From: Faecalibacterium sp. An122 | GTDB lineage: Bacteria > Bacillota > Clostridia > Oscillospirales > Ruminococcaceae | Direction: 5' to 3' | Length of the DNA stretch: 64,000 bases | NCBI RefSeq assembly: GCF_002160895.1 | Contig: NZ_NFLL01000001.1 | Coordinates: forward strand, 248,001-312,000 | Shown: in pieces, positions 27,106 through 36,470 of the stretch | How the letters are laid out: the number at the start of each line of letters is the position of its first letter | Numbering within the stretch: position 1 is the first letter of the stretch | Program-made: the position numbers and the translations under genes | The notes under the pieces: generated by a model | Told to the model about the DNA's origin: nothing | What the model saw: the letters and a program-made list of their open reading frames with translations, nothing else | Database searches by the model: none

Positions 27106-28326
27106 TTACAGGGTGATCTTGTGGTAGACCTTCTTGCCCTTCTTGATCACCAGGCCCTCGGCCAGCTGATCGGAAGTGAAGCTGGCGGTGGGAGCAGCCA
27201 CCTTCTCGCCGTTGACCAGGACACCGCCCTGGGTCACCAGACGGCGGGCCTCGCCATTGGAGGCGGCCAGACCGGCCTTGACCATCAGGGTCAGGATGCC
27301 GATGCTGCCGTCGGTCAGGTCCTCAGCCGAGAGAACGGTGGTGGGCATATGCTCGGTGTCGGCGGCGTTGCCGCTGAACAGAGCACGGGCTGCATCCTGG
27401 GCCTTCTCGGCTTCTTCCTTGCCGTGGACCATGCTGGTCAGCTCATAGGCCAGGATCTCCTTGGCCTCGTTCAGCTTCTGATCCTTCCAGGTGCTCATCT
27501 CATCGATCTGCTCCAGCGGCAGGAAGGTCAGCATGCGGATGCACTTCATGACATCTGCATCGCCCACATTCCGCCAGTACTGGTAGAACTCGAAGGGACT
27601 GGTCTTATTGGGATCCAGCCAGACGGCATTGCCGGCGGTCTTGCCCATCTTCTTGCCCTGAGAGTCGGTCAGCAGGGTGATGGTCATGGCGTAGGCATCC
27701 TTGCCCAGCTTGCGGCGGATCAGCTCGGTGCCGCCCAGCATATTGCTCCACTGATCATCGCCGCCAAACTGCATGTTGCAGCCGTAGTGCTGGAACATGT
27801 AGTAGAAGTCGTAGCTCTGCATGATCATGTAGTTGAATTCCAGGAAGGACAGGCCCTTCTCCATGCGCTGCTTGTAGCACTCAGCACGCAGCATGTTGTT
27901 CACCGAGAAGCAGGCGCCCACCTCACGCAGCAGCTCAATGTAGTTCAGCTTGAGCAGCCAGTCGGCATTGTTCAGCATCAGGGCCTTGCCCTCGCTGAAA
28001 TCAATGAAGCGCTCCATCTGCTTCTTGAAGCAGGCGGCGTTGTGGTCGATGTCCTCTTTGGTCAGCATCTTGCGCATATCGGTGCGGCCCGAGGGGTCGC
28101 CGATCATGGTGGTGCCGCCGCCGATCAGAGCGATGGGCTTGTTGCCGGCCATCTGCAGACGCTTCATCAGGGTCAGGGCCATAAAGTGGCCAGCGGTTAG
28201 GCTGTCGGCGGTGCAGTCAAAGCCGATGTAGAACGTGGCTTTGCCCTCGTTGATGACATCGATGATCTCCTCATCGGTGATCTGGGCCACCAGGCCGCGG
28301 GCCTTCAGTTCGTCGTAGAGTTTCAT
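27106..28326 (-). CDS. tyrS: Tyrosyl-tRNA synthetase
   Basis: 406-residue class I synthetase charging tRNA-Tyr. Rossmann domain with the HIGH-like motif as TAGHFMAL and the KMSKS-like motif as KKMGKTAG, YIGFDCTADSL at the N-terminus, and a C-terminal S4 RNA-binding domain (about residues 340-406). The H in TAGHF and the MGKT form of KMSKS fit the TyrRS-II (TyrZ) branch. The start at 28326 follows GGAGG by 9 bases. Expression is controlled by the tyrosine T-box directly upstream. Confidence 0.97.
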   Translation of the reverse strand: MKLYDELKARGLVAQITDEEIIDVINEGKATFYIGFDCTADSLTAGHFMALTLMKRLQMAGNKPIALIGGGTTMIGDPSGRTDMRKMLTKEDIDHNAACFKKQMERFIDFSEGKALMLNNADWLLKLNYIELLREVGACFSVNNMLRAECYKQRMEKGLSFLEFNYMIMQSYDFYYMFQHYGCNMQFGGDDQWSNMLGGTELIRRKLGKDAYAMTITLLTDSQGKKMGKTAGNAVWLDPNKTSPFEFYQYWRNVGDADVMKCIRMLTFLPLEQIDEMSTWKDQKLNEAKEILAYELTSMVHGKEEAEKAQDAARALFSGNAADTEHMPTTVLSAEDLTDGSIGILTLMVKAGLAASNGEARRLVTQGGVLVNGEKVAAPTASFTSDQLAEGLVIKKGKKVYHKITL

Positions 28327-28339
28327 GAAAACATACCTC

Positions 28340-28659
28340 CTGTGTCTCACTTCGGGCAGAGGGCAAAAAGAAACACCCTCCGCCAACCTTAAAATTGGCA
28401 GAGGGCGAGAAATTCGCGGTACCACCTCTGTTTGCTGCCCCCTCACGGATGACAGCCTCACAAGTGCAACCCCCTCAGAGTATAGGAGTACACTCTGCGT
28501 CTATAACGCTCGCACGCGGCGGGGCCTACTGAGACAACATCTGTTCAGCCTGCAGCTCCGGGAGGTAGTTCGCCTGCGGCTCTGCACACCCCTTTCACCA
28601 ACCGGGGCCTCTCTGGGCAGAGTGCATCAGGGTACTTGTTCCCATCAACGCCTTTACAA
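28340..28659 (-). promoter_or_regulatory. Tyrosine T-box riboswitch upstream of tyrS
   Basis: The minus strand carries the T-box core AGGTGGTACCGCG (28415-28427) and a competing terminator (stem about 28374-28406, T-rich tail to about 28366). Stem I shows the AGTA bulge and the specifier-loop context GAACTAC; the specifier codon is TAC (complement at 28565-28567), which is tyrosine and agrees with the downstream gene. Uncharged tRNA-Tyr should stabilise the antiterminator and allow tyrS transcription. Confidence 0.95.
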
Positions 28660-28665
28660 GTGTTA

Positions 28666-28694
28666 ATTGTAAAGGAACTATTCGAAAATGTCAA
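28666..28694 (-). promoter_or_regulatory. Sigma-A promoter of the tyrS T-box transcript
   Basis: Minus strand TTGACA (28689-28694), 17-bp spacer, TACAAT (28666-28671). Expected start about 28659. Confidence 0.85.
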
Positions 28695-28730
28695 GAGGTA
28701 AAATGGCCGTTTTGTTTTTTGAGCACAAAC

Positions 28731-28761
28731 AAAAAGAGTGACCCTCCCAAAGGGGCCACTC
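28731..28761 (-). terminator. Terminator after recN
   Basis: GAGTGGCCCC pairs with AGGGTCACTC (about 28736-28761), followed leftward by TTTTTGTTTG. It ends the long leftward operon that closes with recN. Confidence 0.8.
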
Positions 28762-28804
28762 ATTGGCTTCCGTTTTCCCTCTTATGCGGAGGCGCGGGAA
28801 TTCC

Positions 28805-30478
28805 TCATTTTGCTTTCTGCTCCGCCAGGGCCAGCATCTCCCGGGCATTGGCGCGGGAAAGTTCGGTCACATGGTCGCCCGAGATCAGATGGGCCAGGGC
28901 GTCCACCCTGCCCTCGGTATCCAGAGGCATCACCTGGGTATAGGCCCGGTCCCCTTCCACCCGCTTTTGAATCAGCATATGGCAGTCAGCCAGCGCTGCA
29001 ATCTGTGCGGTATGGGTGATACAGAGAATTTGATGGCCTTTGGCGCTTTGCCGCAGAACCTGTCCAATCTTCCCTGCCGCCTTGCCCGAGACGCCGCTGT
29101 CAATCTCATCGTAAATGACGGTGGGAACGGCATCCCGGTCAGCCAGAGCATTTTTGATGGCCAGAGTGATGCGACTCAGCTCACCGCCCGATGCAATCTT
29201 GGACAAAGGCTTGGGCGGCTCACCGGGGTTGGTGGCAATGTAAAACTCAAGGCTGTCCTGGCCGTGGCTGGCCAGCGGCCCCCGGCTATGGCGAAGGCTC
29301 AGCCGGACCCCCGGCATGTTCAAAAAGTCCAGAGTATCCGAAATGCGGCGGTTCAAATCCTCAAAAGCCCGCAGACGGGTCTGGGTTAAGATTTCGGCCG
29401 CCTCCCGCGCTAGACCATAAAGCCGCAGCTTCTCGGCCTGAAGGCGCTGGTGATGTTCTTCGGAGAACTGGATGCGTTCCAGCTCCTCCCGCGCCTTTTC
29501 TCCAAAGGCCAGAACATCCTCCACCGTGTCGCCATATTTCCGTTTGAGCTTATAGATCAGATCCAGCCGCTGCTCGATTTCATCCAACTCACCGTCGTTG
29601 CTCTCGTAGTCCTCCAGGCGGGAGGCCAGATCGGCGGACAGATCCTTGGCGGTATAATACAAATCCAACAGCTGGCCGGCCCCATCCGCCAGACTTTCGT
29701 CCAGCTGAGCGGCCGTGTCCATGGCATTGGAGGCCTCTCCCAGCAGGTCTACCCCGCCGACGGCCTCATCTCCGCCCGAAAGGGCGGCATAAGCCCTGGC
29801 AATCTGTTCCCGAATGGTGGACGCATTGGCCAGAACCTTCCGGCGGCTTTCGAGGCTTTCCTCCTCGCCGGCGGTCAGAGCCGCGTCGTCAATCTCATTG
29901 ACCTGATACTGGAGCAGATCGGTCTTGCGGCGCTTTTCCTCCTCATCGGTGATGAGGCTGTCCAGCTCCCGCTTGACAGCGATCAGCTCCTTGTAAATTT
30001 TGTAGTAGTTCTGAAACTCGGTGCGGTTCTGGGCGTAATCGTCCAAAATTCCCTCGTGGTGCGCCGGGTTAAGCAGGCCCACCGAGTCATGCTGGCCGTT
30101 GATATTAATCAGCCCGCCGCACAGTTCCCGCAGGATGGCCGCCGTGGCGGGCATCCCGTTGATGCGGCAGTTGCTCTTTCCCTCGGCTGTGATTTCACGG
30201 GTCAGGAGCAGTTCTTCACTGCGCTCATACCCCGCTTTTTCCAGGCTGTCCTGGACAGCGGCGGGCACCTCCTCAAAGGCTGCGCGGATCACCGCCTTGG
30301 AAGCTCCGGCCCGCACCAGCTCCCGGGAGGTTCGATTGCCCAGGATGGCGTTGATGGAATCGATCAGGATTGACTTGCCCGCGCCGGTCTCGCCGGTCAG
30401 CACGTTCAGCCCTTTTTCAAAGTGGACATCGGCCTTTTGGATGACGGCCACATTTTCAATCTGCAAGCTGCTCAGCAT
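28805..30478 (-). CDS. recN: DNA repair protein RecN
   Basis: 557-residue SMC-like ATPase for double-strand break repair. Walker A GETGAGKSILID near residue 30, paired coiled coils (about residues 150-370) around the central hinge, the ABC signature region KIASGGELSRI and Walker B TVIYDEIDSG. Length is standard. It closes the cluster nadK-argR-recN, a conserved arrangement in Firmicutes, 22 bases after argR. ATG with GAGG 9 bases upstream. Confidence 0.97.
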   Translation of the reverse strand: MLSSLQIENVAVIQKADVHFEKGLNVLTGETGAGKSILIDSINAILGNRTSRELVRAGASKAVIRAAFEEVPAAVQDSLEKAGYERSEELLLTREITAEGKSNCRINGMPATAAILRELCGGLININGQHDSVGLLNPAHHEGILDDYAQNRTEFQNYYKIYKELIAVKRELDSLITDEEEKRRKTDLLQYQVNEIDDAALTAGEEESLESRRKVLANASTIREQIARAYAALSGGDEAVGGVDLLGEASNAMDTAAQLDESLADGAGQLLDLYYTAKDLSADLASRLEDYESNDGELDEIEQRLDLIYKLKRKYGDTVEDVLAFGEKAREELERIQFSEEHHQRLQAEKLRLYGLAREAAEILTQTRLRAFEDLNRRISDTLDFLNMPGVRLSLRHSRGPLASHGQDSLEFYIATNPGEPPKPLSKIASGGELSRITLAIKNALADRDAVPTVIYDEIDSGVSGKAAGKIGQVLRQSAKGHQILCITHTAQIAALADCHMLIQKRVEGDRAYTQVMPLDTEGRVDALAHLISGDHVTELSRANAREMLALAEQKAK

Positions 30479-30500
30479 TTCAATGCCTCATCTTCCACTT

Positions 30501-30989
30501 TTACTTGCGCACAATATAGCGTTCCAGCTCGGCGCTGATGTTTTTGGCGTCCCGCTCGGAGCGGACCAGCACCAAAAACGTGTCGTCACCCGAAAGCGAC
30601 CCCACCACATTTTTCCACTGCATCGAGTCGAACACCTGGCAGGCCGCATTGGCCATGCCGGAGTAGCACTTAATCATCACAATATGGCCGGCATAGTCCA
30701 CCTGCAGCACCGACTCCCGGAAAATGGTCTCAAAGCGCTCCTGCACTTTGGGGTCATACCGGTCGCTGTGGCTGGACACATAGCGGTATCCCTCGTCGGT
30801 GGCAGCCTTCACCAGGCACAGTTCCCGAATATCCCGGGAAATGGTGGCCTGGGTCACCTCATAGCCCTCTTTGTTCAGGTACTCCTGCAGTTCTTCCTGA
30901 CGGCTGATGGGGTGTTCACGGATCAGCCGAAGAATGGCCTGCAGCCGTTCCGTTCTGGTTTTTGTATCTTCCTGCGGTTTGCGGCTCAT
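30501..30989 (-). CDS. argR: Arginine repressor/activator ArgR (AhrC)
   Basis: 162-residue arginine-responsive regulator. The N-terminal winged helix has the signature YEVTQATISRDIRELCLVKA and the C-terminal hexamer/arginine-binding domain has SVLQVDYAGHIVMIKCYSGMANA and GSLSGDDTFLVLV. As usual in Firmicutes it sits just upstream of recN. The polyamine operon at 3697 consumes arginine, so ArgR is a possible regulator of it, but no ARG box was recognised there. AAGGAGG lies 10 bases before the ATG. Confidence 0.96.
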   Translation of the reverse strand: MSRKPQEDTKTRTERLQAILRLIREHPISRQEELQEYLNKEGYEVTQATISRDIRELCLVKAATDEGYRYVSSHSDRYDPKVQERFETIFRESVLQVDYAGHIVMIKCYSGMANAACQVFDSMQWKNVVGSLSGDDTFLVLVRSERDAKNISAELERYIVRK

Positions 30990-31205
30990 GGGAATTCCGC
31001 CTCCTTCTCATTTACCTACCATAGACTTTTCAAACGGTTCAAAATCAACTTCCGGCGGGAATTCCTGCACTTGGAATGCATCAGAACCTGGGCAAGGTCG
31101 ACACAGCTCCCCGCCCGGGCCCTTTCCTCTCAAAAACACCCGCAAAACCAACCCTCACATAAACTGTGAGCGTTTTCGTTCCGATCTGCAGCTTTAAAGC
31201 TGCTG

Positions 31206-32057
31206 TTATCTCCTGCTGCGCAGTTTCTGGTCGATGGCCTGGAACTGTTCCGCCTTGCTGAACGTCACCAGCTGAATGACCTGATCCGACAGGCGGACCA
31301 TGGCGGTCGCTCCTGCCCGGAGGGGGTAATTGTTGTCGCCGTCGCAGCTGATAAACACCTCATGATCGGCCACCTGCCCCACACAAATGTGGATTTTGCG
31401 CTCCTGCGCAAAGACCATGGCGGGGGTGGCCAGACTGTGGGGACAGATGGGGGTGACCACGATGCCCTTGGTCTGGGAATCCAGAATGGGCCCACCGGCA
31501 GCCAGAGAATAGGCCGTGGACCCGGTAGGGGTTGCCACGATGACGCCGTCGCCGCGGAAATGTTCCACCAGAATGTCGTCGCAGTAAACGCTGAAATCAA
31601 TGGCCTGCTGCAGGCGGCCTTTGGTCACCACCACATCGTTCAGGGCGTGGCCCTCCCAGGTCTCGTCCCCCAGCACCCGCACATACAGAAGCATCCGAGT
31701 GTCCAGGTTGAAGTGCCCATGAGCCACCGCGCTGAGCTTGGCCTCCAGCTCGTCCACCTCGCAGGTGGCCAGGAAGCCGCACCGGCCCAGGTTAATGCCC
31801 AGGATAGGCTTGTGATAGTTCAGGGTCTGGTTGGCTACCTGGAGAATGGTGCCGTCGCCGCCGATGGTCAGGATGACATCGGTCTTTTCCAGGCATTCCG
31901 CAAAAGGCAAATACTGCACACCGGCAATGTTGCAGCTGGGGCGGAGCTCCTGATCCATCAGGACGGCGGCGCCGTGGGTCTGAAGAATCTGAGCCGCCCG
32001 CAGAGCGACTTCTCCGGCCGAGCTTTTGCCGGTGTTGGGGGCAATGTAAACCGTCAT
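31206..32057 (-). CDS. nadK: NAD kinase
   Basis: 283-residue enzyme that phosphorylates NAD to NADP. Diagnostic motifs: ILTIGGDGTIL (GGDGT), NLGRCGFLATCE and the second glycine-rich block TPTGSTAYSLAAGGP. GGAGG lies 9 bases before the ATG. It follows tlyA by about 40 bases. The 216 bases after it, before argR, hold a small CTCACA/TGTGAG hairpin near 31157-31173 followed by a T-rich stretch, which may partly terminate transcription, and otherwise no gene. Confidence 0.96.
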   Translation of the reverse strand: MTVYIAPNTGKSSAGEVALRAAQILQTHGAAVLMDQELRPSCNIAGVQYLPFAECLEKTDVILTIGGDGTILQVANQTLNYHKPILGINLGRCGFLATCEVDELEAKLSAVAHGHFNLDTRMLLYVRVLGDETWEGHALNDVVVTKGRLQQAIDFSVYCDDILVEHFRGDGVIVATPTGSTAYSLAAGGPILDSQTKGIVVTPICPHSLATPAMVFAQERKIHICVGQVADHEVFISCDGDNNYPLRAGATAMVRLSDQVIQLVTFSKAEQFQAIDQKLRSRR

Positions 32058-32096
32058 AGGGTCCCACCTCCTGATTGGGGCTGCCGTAAAGATCGG

Positions 32097-32900
32097 TCAG
32101 CGGTCGAGGGTCTGGTGGCTGGCCGCCACCACAGCGGCGGCAGCCTCCTCGTCCAATGTACAAGGTTCTGTGCTCTTTTCCACAAACATCAGATACTCGA
32201 TGTTGCCCTCGGGTCCCTTCACCGGGCTGAAGTCCAGGCCGCGCACCGCAAAGCCGTTGGCGGCGGCATAGCCCATGGCGTTGAGGAGGACCTCTTTATG
32301 GGTGGCGGGATCACGGACAACGCCGTTCTTGCCCACCTTTTCCCGGCCGGCCTCAAACTGCGGCTTTACCAGGCAGACGCCCATGGCGTCCGGCGTGGTG
32401 ACCGCCTGCGCCACCGGGAAGATATGGTGCAGGGAGATGAAAGACACATCCACACTGAAAAACTCCACCGGCTCCTCCAGCTGGTCGGGCGTCACATTGC
32501 GGATGTTGGTCCGCTCCATATTGACCACCCGTGGATCGGTCCGGAGGCTCCAGGCCAGCTGGCCATAGCCCACGTCCACCGCATACACCTTGGAGGCACC
32601 GTTCTGCAGCATGCAGTCGGTAAAACCGCCGGTGGATGCGCCGATGTCCATACACACCTTGCCCTTGGGGCTGAGGGGGAACACCTGCATAGCCTTTTCC
32701 AGCTTGAGGCCGCCGCGGCTCACATAGCCGATATCATGGCCCCGCACTTCCACCACGGCGTCCTCTTTCACCATGTCGCCGGCTTTGTCTGCCTTCTGGC
32801 CGTTCACATAGACCACGCCGGCCATAATCATCGCTTTGGCGCGCTCCCGGCTCTGGATCAGGCCGTGCTGCACCAGATATTGGTCCAATCGAGTTTTCAA
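32097..32900 (-). CDS. tlyA: TlyA family rRNA 2'-O-methyltransferase
   Basis: 267-residue protein with an N-terminal S4 RNA-binding domain (residues about 3-62, KTRLDQYLVQHGLIQSRERAKAMI) and an FtsJ-like SAM methyltransferase domain (DIGASTGGFTDCMLQNGA at about residues 84-101). Family members methylate ribose in 16S and 23S rRNA or act as haemolysin-named orthologues of unknown target in clostridia. Start is TTG at 32900, supported by AAGGAG 8 bases upstream; it lies 2 bases after the dxs stop, so the pair is coupled. Confidence 0.94.
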   Translation of the reverse strand: MKTRLDQYLVQHGLIQSRERAKAMIMAGVVYVNGQKADKAGDMVKEDAVVEVRGHDIGYVSRGGLKLEKAMQVFPLSPKGKVCMDIGASTGGFTDCMLQNGASKVYAVDVGYGQLAWSLRTDPRVVNMERTNIRNVTPDQLEEPVEFFSVDVSFISLHHIFPVAQAVTTPDAMGVCLVKPQFEAGREKVGKNGVVRDPATHKEVLLNAMGYAAANGFAVRGLDFSPVKGPEGNIEYLMFVEKSTEPCTLDEEAAAAVVAASHQTLDR

Positions 32901-32902
32901 GA

Positions 32903-34783
32903 TTACTGCTCCTTTTTCTCTGTCAGGGCTTTCTCCACATCCTGAACCAGGTGTTCTTCGTCAAGGCCCAGGATCTTTTTCATCTGGGGAACGGTGGCAT
33001 GGGTCAGCTTGTTGTTGTCCACCGCCCGGTGGATAAAGGTGCCATGCCATCCGCGTTCCGCAAGGCAGGACACCAGCTGTTCCCCGATGCCGCCGCGCTG
33101 GACGCACTCTTCTGCAAACAGAATCACGTCGAATCGTTCGATATCATGCAGAAAATCATCTGTAAAGGGAAATATCTTTACAAGCTTACAGACACTGCAG
33201 GGAATGCCGCGCGCCTCCAAATGGCTGCCGGCGGCCAGGACATCCTCCACTTCGCTGCCATAGCTGACCAGAACAGCCCGGGCCTCCGGCGAGTTGATCA
33301 GGAAATCATACTCCCGGCCGGTGCAGCCATACTGTGCCAGAACGTCCGCCTCCCCGCCCCGGGGATACCGGATGGCCTGGGGGCCGGTGAAATCCTGGCC
33401 CAGCAGTTTGATCAACCAATAGCGCAGCTCAGCGTAATTGGAAGGCGAATAGGTGGGAATGCCAATCTGGCTCAAGAAAGCCGGGTCATAAACACCCTGA
33501 TGGGTCTCCCCGTCCGCCGGCACCAGGCCGGCCCGGTCAATGGCAAAGAGAACCTTGACCTTCAGCAGTTCCACATCATGGATGATCTGGTCGTAGGCTC
33601 GCTGCAAGAAGGTGGAGTAAATGGCTGCCACCGGGATCATCCCCTGGCTGGCAAGGCCAGCCGCAAAGGTGATCTCATGCTGTTCCGCCATGCCCACATC
33701 AAAGAAGCGATTCGGATACGCATGCCCAAAGAACTGCAGCCCGGTGCCATACTTCATGGCTGCGGTGATGGCGCAGATTTTGGAGTTGGCAGCGGCTGCT
33801 TCACACAGAGCCTTTCCGAAAATGGTGGAGAAGGATGCCGGTGCAGCCACCTCGGGGTCCGGAATGACGCCCGGTTTGGCCCCGGAAACGCCATGGTATT
33901 CACCGGGGTTCTCTTCCGCCGGCTGGTAGCCCTTCCCTTTTGTGGTGACCACATGGAGGAAAAGCGGCCCTGAGCGGACCATGATGTTCCGCATGGTCTG
34001 TTCCAGTTCCCGGACGTTGTGGCCATCCAGAGGGCCCAGGTACTGGAACCCCATGTCCTCAAACATGGTGGAATCGTACATGGAACGCCGGATGATGGTT
34101 TTTGTCCGGCGCAGGAACGCCCGCAGGGGCGGCCCCACCACCGGGATCTCACTGAGAGTATCGCTCAAATGGCGGTTCATCCGGAAATACTTGGGATTGG
34201 CCCGCAGGTGGGTCAGATACCGGGCCATTGCCCCCACGTTTTTGGAGATGGACATCTTGTTGTCGTTCAGGATGACCATCAGGTTGTTCAGGGAGGCAAT
34301 GTTGTTCATTCCCTCGTAGACCATGCCGCCGGTGAAAGCGCCATCTCCGATGACGGCCACCACCCAGCCCGGCTCACCCTTGAGCTTTTTGGCCCAGGCC
34401 ATGCCGATGGCCAGAGAAAGCGCGGTATTGCCATGGCCCGCGATGAAGGAATCGTGGACGCTCTCCCGGGGATTGGGAAAGCCGGAAATCCCATCCAGCT
34501 GCCGCAGATGGGCAAAGCCGGCCTTGCGGCCGGTAAGAAGCTTATGAGTATAGCACTGATGCCCTACATCAAAGACAATTTTGTCCTGGGGCGAGTTGAG
34601 CGCCCGATGCAGGGCCACCGTCAGCTCAATGGTGCCGAGGTTTGAGGCAAGGTGCCCGCCGGTGCGCAGAACACTGTCCACCAGGAAGCAGCGTATCTCC
34701 TCGCACAGTTGGACCACCTGCGTCTCACTCAGCTGTTTGACGTCCTCCGGACCTGTAATCGCATCCAGCAGAGGTGTATCCAT
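32903..34783 (-). CDS. dxs: 1-deoxy-D-xylulose-5-phosphate synthase
   Basis: 626-residue thiamine-diphosphate enzyme joining pyruvate and glyceraldehyde 3-phosphate, first step of the MEP isoprenoid pathway. Domain I has the thiamine site VIGDGAFTGGMVYEG and HDSFIAGHGNTALS; domain II has RFFDVGMAEQHE, with the catalytic glutamate, and domain III completes the transketolase fold. It is in one operon with ispA, which uses the isoprenoid units. The ribosome binding site before 34783 is weak (AGGTGA). Confidence 0.97.
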   Translation of the reverse strand: MDTPLLDAITGPEDVKQLSETQVVQLCEEIRCFLVDSVLRTGGHLASNLGTIELTVALHRALNSPQDKIVFDVGHQCYTHKLLTGRKAGFAHLRQLDGISGFPNPRESVHDSFIAGHGNTALSLAIGMAWAKKLKGEPGWVVAVIGDGAFTGGMVYEGMNNIASLNNLMVILNDNKMSISKNVGAMARYLTHLRANPKYFRMNRHLSDTLSEIPVVGPPLRAFLRRTKTIIRRSMYDSTMFEDMGFQYLGPLDGHNVRELEQTMRNIMVRSGPLFLHVVTTKGKGYQPAEENPGEYHGVSGAKPGVIPDPEVAAPASFSTIFGKALCEAAAANSKICAITAAMKYGTGLQFFGHAYPNRFFDVGMAEQHEITFAAGLASQGMIPVAAIYSTFLQRAYDQIIHDVELLKVKVLFAIDRAGLVPADGETHQGVYDPAFLSQIGIPTYSPSNYAELRYWLIKLLGQDFTGPQAIRYPRGGEADVLAQYGCTGREYDFLINSPEARAVLVSYGSEVEDVLAAGSHLEARGIPCSVCKLVKIFPFTDDFLHDIERFDVILFAEECVQRGGIGEQLVSCLAERGWHGTFIHRAVDNNKLTHATVPQMKKILGLDEEHLVQDVEKALTEKKEQ

Positions 34784-34814
34784 CCTATCGTCACCTAACT
34801 CTCTGTTGTTTCCA

Positions 34815-35294
34815 TTAACCGACCATCACGGACAGCGGATACAAAAAGCCCACAACTGCCCCGACGATCATGCCTGCGTAGACCTGCAGGGGGGTGTGGC
34901 CCACCATTTCCTTCAGGTGCATGTTCTGCAGGAAGGGAGAATGGCGCTCGCCCTCCTCCAGCCACATCTCAATGATGTTGTTCAGGACTTTGGCCTGTTC
35001 GCCGGTCTCATGACGGATGCCCATGGCGTCGTGCATGGTGATGATGGCGATCACGCATGCAATGGCAAACAGAGAGGAGTGCACCCCCTCGATCCGGCCA
35101 GTGGCCACCACCATGGCGCAGACCGTCGCGCTGTGGGCGCTGGGCATGCCGCCGTCCCCTACCATCCGCTCCAGCTGCAGTTTGCCTGCCAAAATAGAGC
35201 TGATGGTGGTTTTCAGCAGCTGGGCTGTCAGCCAGCCCAGAATCGAGACGGTCAGGATCTCATTCCAAGACAAAATGTTTCGAATCAATTCCAT
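34815..35294 (-). CDS. Divergent PAP2 family membrane protein (DUF212)
   Basis: 159-residue integral membrane protein with about four helices. GGMPSAHSATVCAM and DAMGIRHETGEQAKVLN are the hallmarks of the DUF212 (divergent PAP2) family, which has a phosphatase-like SAH motif. The enzymatic role is unproven; the position between ispA and dxs suggests a link to isoprenoid phosphate metabolism, which is inference. The start at 35294 follows AAGGGAAG; upstream in-frame codons would overlap the preceding ispA gap without a ribosome binding site. Confidence 0.85.
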   Translation of the reverse strand: MELIRNILSWNEILTVSILGWLTAQLLKTTISSILAGKLQLERMVGDGGMPSAHSATVCAMVVATGRIEGVHSSLFAIACVIAIITMHDAMGIRHETGEQAKVLNNIIEMWLEEGERHSPFLQNMHLKEMVGHTPLQVYAGMIVGAVVGFLYPLSVMVG

Positions 35295-35340
35295 CGTCCG
35301 CTTCCCTTCTTTTCCTAAATCATTTTTTCTGCAGCAAAAA

Positions 35341-36222
35341 TCAGCTGCGCCGCTCCAGCATGGCTGCTGCCAGCTGTTCCAGGAACGCTGCCTTTTCGCC
35401 AAAGGCCGTATGTACGGCCTCGCATGTGTCCTGATTGACCTGTTGTGCCAGAGTCATGGCGCCGTCCGCGCCATAGAGGGTCACAAAGGTCGTCTTGCCG
35501 TTGGCCTGGTCACTGCCGGCCGGTTTGCCCAGCTGCTCGGTGGTGGCGGTGGCGTCCAGGATATCGTCGATGATCTGGAACACCAGCCCCAGGCCAAACG
35601 CATACTGTTCCAGCGCTTCCCTCTGGGCGGCGTCAGCGCCGGCTGCTGCGGCGCCCATCTGGACGGCCGCATTGATGAGGGCGCCGGTCTTATTGCGGTG
35701 GATCTGAAGCAGCTGGCTCTCGGTGGTGTCCAGAACCTCATACTTCAAATCCAGCTCCTGACCGTAGACCATGCCGCGGCTGCCTGCACCGGCTCCCAGA
35801 GCCCGGTTCGCCTGGATACAGACCTCCGGCGAAGCGGGAGCCTGTGCCACCGCCTCAAAGGCCTCAGTCAAAAGAACATCTCCGGCCAGCAGCGCCGTCG
35901 CCTCTCCAAACGCCTTGTGGCAGGAAGGGCGACCGCGGCGCAGGTCGTCGTCGTCCATGCAGGGCAGATCGTCATGGATCAGAGAATAGCAGTGCAGCAT
36001 CTCCACCGCGGCGGCAAACTGTTCCGCCGCTGCATCGTCGCCGCCCAGCATATCGCAGACACTGAGCACCAGCACTGCCCGCACCCGTTTGCCGCCGCCC
36101 ATCAGGCTGTAGCGGGCTGCCTGGCAAACCTGCGACTCGGCCGGCAGATACCGCCGGCAGGCGTCCTCCAGCGCCCGTTTGGCTCGGGCTAGGTAAGCAT
36201 CATACTGCTCCTGGTAATTCAT
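35341..36222 (-). CDS. ispA: Farnesyl/geranyl diphosphate synthase
   Basis: 293-residue trans-prenyltransferase condensing dimethylallyl and isopentenyl diphosphates. First aspartate-rich motif HDDLPCMDDDDLRRG (about residues 83-96) and second FQIIDDILDAT (about residue 215) with GKTTFV nearby. Its ATG overlaps the stop of xseB by four bases (ATGA). Conserved order xseA-xseB-ispA-dxs. The product is probably farnesyl diphosphate for undecaprenyl carriers. Confidence 0.95.
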   Translation of the reverse strand: MNYQEQYDAYLARAKRALEDACRRYLPAESQVCQAARYSLMGGGKRVRAVLVLSVCDMLGGDDAAAEQFAAAVEMLHCYSLIHDDLPCMDDDDLRRGRPSCHKAFGEATALLAGDVLLTEAFEAVAQAPASPEVCIQANRALGAGAGSRGMVYGQELDLKYEVLDTTESQLLQIHRNKTGALINAAVQMGAAAAGADAAQREALEQYAFGLGLVFQIIDDILDATATTEQLGKPAGSDQANGKTTFVTLYGADGAMTLAQQVNQDTCEAVHTAFGEKAAFLEQLAAAMLERRS

Positions 36223-36470
36223 GTCTGTTCCTCCACGTCTCTTTCCACATCCAGCCCGTTCTGGGCCTTTTCTGCGGCCGCCAGCCGGCCGTCTATCTCG
36301 TCGATCTGCAGGGATACCTTGCCCAGCGTCCGGCTGCAGTATTCCACCAGGCCGGCAGCCTCGGCATAGAGTTTCACCGAGTCGGCCAGGGTGGTTTCTT
36401 CGCTCTGCATCTTGGCAAGGATATCTTCCAGTCGGGACATACCTTCTTCAAATGTTTTGGGTGCTTTCAT
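36219..36470 (-). CDS. xseB: Exodeoxyribonuclease VII small subunit
   Basis: 83-residue coiled-coil protein; MKAPKTFEEGMSRLEDILAKM is the family signature. It pairs with XseA to degrade single-stranded DNA. The start at 36470 lies inside the end of xseA (23-base overlap), with GAGGAAA just upstream, and its stop overlaps the ispA start. The overlaps imply coupled translation. Length is typical. Confidence 0.93.
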   Translation of the reverse strand: MKAPKTFEEGMSRLEDILAKMQSEETTLADSVKLYAEAAGLVEYCSRTLGKVSLQIDEIDGRLAAAEKAQNGLDVERDVEEQT

